Positions 61,297-64,000 of a stretch of 64,000 nt of DNA are shown here, piece after piece. Numbering within the stretch: the stretch's first letter is position 1; every line of letters begins with the position of its first letter. The position numbers and the translations under genes are program-made. Below the pieces are notes generated by a model. It worked only from the letters and a program-made list of their open reading frames with translations, was not told the DNA's origin and made no database searches. Origin of the DNA: Vitis vinifera (Eukaryota > Streptophyta > Magnoliopsida > Vitales > Vitaceae); assembly GCF_030704535.1 (NCBI RefSeq), contig NC_081820.1, positions 21,393,001-21,457,000 on the forward strand. The letters run 5' to 3'.

Positions 61297-62089
61297 TTCC
61301 TCATTGCTTATGAAAAGGTCATTCAAAGTTGGATTTCTAAATTTGAAGTAATAATCTCAACAGCCCAATGACTAATACACTATTTTTCTTTCTTCCGGAT
61401 AACATCACATGTTATTTAACTCATTCAAAAAATAATTTAACAAATATCTCATTTTTATTTAACCTATTTGGTGATATAACTTGCTGGGCATTATTTTGAT
61501 TCTCAAAAATAAAAAAAATAAAAAAGAAAATTAGATTAAAAATACAAGTCTCCATCAAATATCCACGAAATAACTTGGAAAATAAGTACAACTTTAATTT
61601 TTGTTCACATAAATTTGATTCGAAAATATCTTCATAGCATTAGAATATTGCAAACTGTTGGTTGTCATGTCAAAAATTGGAATAAATTTTAATTTGTACC
61701 CTTAAGAAAGCCCCAAATTAAATATCTTGTAATTACCCGTGCATTAGCATTATAAGTGTAAATTTATTACATGTGCGTTGAACAAGTTTCAAGGACCCAC
61801 GAAAGTGAATATTGACTATAAGAGCATTTTAGCAATACTTTATAGCATTCTTAATTATATTAAAGCAATTTAAAATAAATTCTTTCAAGGGAAAAAATAA
61901 ATGCCCACATTGGATTCAATAAACAACAGAATTGTTGAAAGAGAAGTCTGTAAAAAATATTTAAATCTCTCATGCATCACTTCCTAATATTTTAAGTGCT
62001 GATTAGATGTTTTTCTTTTCTTGTTTTTAAGTTTTTCTCCCACTTTTACTCTCATTTTAGCATATCAAATTATGCCTTATATCAACTAA
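61297..62089. other. STS-F distal upstream DNA
   Basis: No gene. Collinear with the DNA upstream of STS-A on both sides of the Copia element there (about 26605-26886 and 37655-37980). About 61690-61730 is the uninterrupted version of that insertion site. Homology ends near 62085 where the right-hand Copia LTR begins. Confidence 0.65.
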
Positions 62090-62418
62090 TGGGATGGTTT
62101 ATATGTTGGTGAGCCATCGTCTTCAACGATGGTGCCTCTACTTCAGAAACTTGAGCAGAAATTGATGCTTGTATCAGATACCATAAATGAATGGTTCATA
62201 TTGATAGAAACTAAACTGAAAACTATGTTTTTCATTTCATCTCTTGAATATAATAGCAGCATCATGGTTTTTATACCAGTTTATTTAACTGTTATACTAA
62301 CTACTCTACTGTACAATTGTTCTAACTTCCCTGGGTTGTCGTAACTAACTGGGAGCTGAGTTCTTGATTAGTTTGGTTTGGGAGGGCTGAAGCTTGAGTG
62401 TATTCTGTTTGGCTATCA
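62090..62418 (-). repeat. 3' LTR of a minus-strand Copia element
   Basis: On the minus strand the LTR starts TGATAGCCAAAC at 62418, immediately after the polypurine tract AGCTTGAGGGGGGA-type (62419-62434). Its other end is either near 62090 or near 62105; both give a CA end and a length of about 315-330 bp. A gene-strand TATAAAAACC lies at about 62265-62275. The partner LTR is outside the window, so no target duplication can be checked. Confidence 0.6.
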
Positions 62419-64000
62419 TCCCCCCTCAAGCTCATAGGGCAAGGAACAGTGCTTGGTAAAAATGTTAGCAATTTTATCACAAGTTGGAATGTAGTGGATG
62501 CTGAGATTTTTGTGAAGAACATGATCTCGGATGAAGTGAAGATTTAGTTCAATGTGCTTGGATCGAGCATGAAAAACTGGGTTAGCAACCAGATGAGCTA
62601 TGCTTTGATTATCACACCAGACAAGAGAATGAGCAGAGAGAGAGAGACATAACTCTTGGAGCATAGGTTGGACCCATTCGATTTCTGAGGTTAGAGAAGC
62701 TAGACCGCAATATTCAGATTCTACATTGTTGCGGGATACCAACCTTTTTTTGGTCGATGACCAAGATATCAGGTTGGGTCCAAGAAAGAGACAATACCCA
62801 CTATTACTCCGACATTCATCTGGGCAAGAGGCCCAATCTGCATCTGTAAACCCTTGAAGATTAAGGGAGTTAGCTTGGTGCAGCTATAGACCATAACTGG
62901 AGGTGCCTTTTAAATAACGAAGGATATGATTAACTGAAAACCAGTGAGTTTTTGTGGGATTGGCCATGAATTGGCAAGCTTTGTTAACAGCATATGCAAT
63001 GTCGGGTTGAGTTAAAGTGACATACTAAAGGACACCGACGGTGCTACGATAGAGCTTGAAATTCCAAAATAGAGGACCATCATGTTGTGAAAGAGTTCTG
63101 CCCAGCATTCTAGGTGTGTGTGCTAGTTTGGAATCCAACATATTTGTATGTGCAAGAAGATCCTGGAAATATTTGAACTGACTGAGGTGCATCCTACTTC
63201 CATAGTGTATTACCTCAATACTAAGAAAATAATTCAGGCGTCCAAGATCACGGATGGAAAAGGTAGAGTTGAGATAGGAAATAAAATAGGAAATTTGAGA
63301 AGAATTACTTCCAGCCACCAGAAGATCATCAACATAAACAAGTAAGATTAAAACATCAGTTGTTGAATGCCGAAAAAACATGGAACTATCAGTTCTTGAG
63401 GCTTGGAATCCCCATTGAAGAAGGGCATGACTAAGCTTATGAAACCAAGCTCGTGGGGCTTGTTTAAGTCCATACGGTGCTTTGTTGAATTTACAAACAT
63501 AGGAAGGAAACTGAGGATCAACAAAACCACAAGGTTGAGCCATGAATACTTGTTCATCAAGGTCATCATTCAAAAATGCATTTTGAACGTCTAGTTGTCT
63601 GAGTGGCCATGGGAAAGAAACAGCAATGGCAAGCACAATTCTTATTGTTGAAGCTTTCACCACAGGACTAAAAGTTTCAAAGTAATCCAGACCTAGAATT
63701 TGCGTGAAACCTTGAGCGACTAACAATGGTGTTATTCGGTTTATATTTTAATTTGTATATCCAACGATATCCAATGATTTTGCTATCAGCAGGATGAGGA
63801 ACTAGCTGCCAGGTATGGTTCTGTATGAGAGCTTTGTATTCCATTTCCATGGCTGAAACCCAATTTGGATCCTTGGAGTCTTGTTGGAAATAATAAGGTT
63901 TAGTAGGTTTATGAGTCAAAATAAGCTTGTTCTTAAAGATTCCAGTTTTTGCCCGGGTGATCATAGGATGTGAGTTGTGTGGTGCTGAGGGATTAGTAAG
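62419..64000 (-). pseudogene. Copia pol, C-terminal part, decayed
   Basis: Minus-strand pieces: 63677-63964 starts the RT domain (WVSAMEMEYKALIQNHTWQL, RWIYKLKYKPN); 63025-63726 gives the RT core with [42 protein letters not shown] and LVYVDDLLVAGSN; 62750-63020 in other frames gives TDADWASCPDECRSN; 62416-62742 gives the RNase H end (ESEYCGLASL, WCDNQSIAHLVANPVFHAR, KHIELNLHFIRDHV). Frame breaks near 63720 and stops between 62745 and 63024 make it non-functional. It continues beyond the right edge of the window. Confidence 0.88.

Overview
The window is plant nuclear DNA, almost certainly grapevine (Vitis). It is AT-rich, full of LTR retrotransposons, and carries a tandem array of two-exon type III polyketide synthase genes whose 392-residue products have the stilbene (resveratrol) synthase sequence. 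Large stilbene synthase (STS) arrays are known from Vitis, mainly on chromosome 16 with a few genes on chromosome 10. I cannot tell the chromosome, cultivar or locus number from sequence alone.

STS genes: six loci, all on the minus strand, here called STS-A (24624-26161), B (38542-40096), C (47068-48624), D (50357-51911), E (54826-56364) and F (59276-60831). Each has a 178-nt exon 1, one 359-378 bp intron splitting Cys60, and a 1001-nt exon 2. A, B, C, E and F are open and keep Cys164/His303/Asn336. D is a pseudogene with two stops, a lost catalytic cysteine and a promoter cut by transposon sequence. B and D are sister copies, and the B-C and D-E intervals look like one duplicated two-gene block. 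A and E share an intron deletion.

Mobile elements make up more than half of the window. 3503-23648 is a 20.1-kb Ty3/Gypsy element of Tat/Ogre type with 4.7-kb LTRs, a tRNA-Arg primer site, decayed gag-pol, no visible integrase, three tandem-repeat systems and a hAT-like MITE nested in its 5' LTR. 41897-46053 is a solo LTR of the same family, inverted, whose empty site survives beside two other STS copies. 26887-37654 is a very young Ty1/Copia Sirevirus-type element (LTRs differ at 3 of 1051 bases) with one gag/pol frame break and an extra downstream ORF; it sits 0.7 kb upstream of STS-A. Copia relics lie at 1-1099, 49660-49806, 52925-53715 and 62090-64000.

The genes form a pathway-end family: STS converts p-coumaroyl-CoA plus three malonyl-CoA to resveratrol. 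Their promoters share a TATA box at about -110 and a conserved upstream module with W-box, G-box-like and AC-element-like motifs that varies from copy to copy. No RNA genes, CRISPR arrays or bacterial features were seen.
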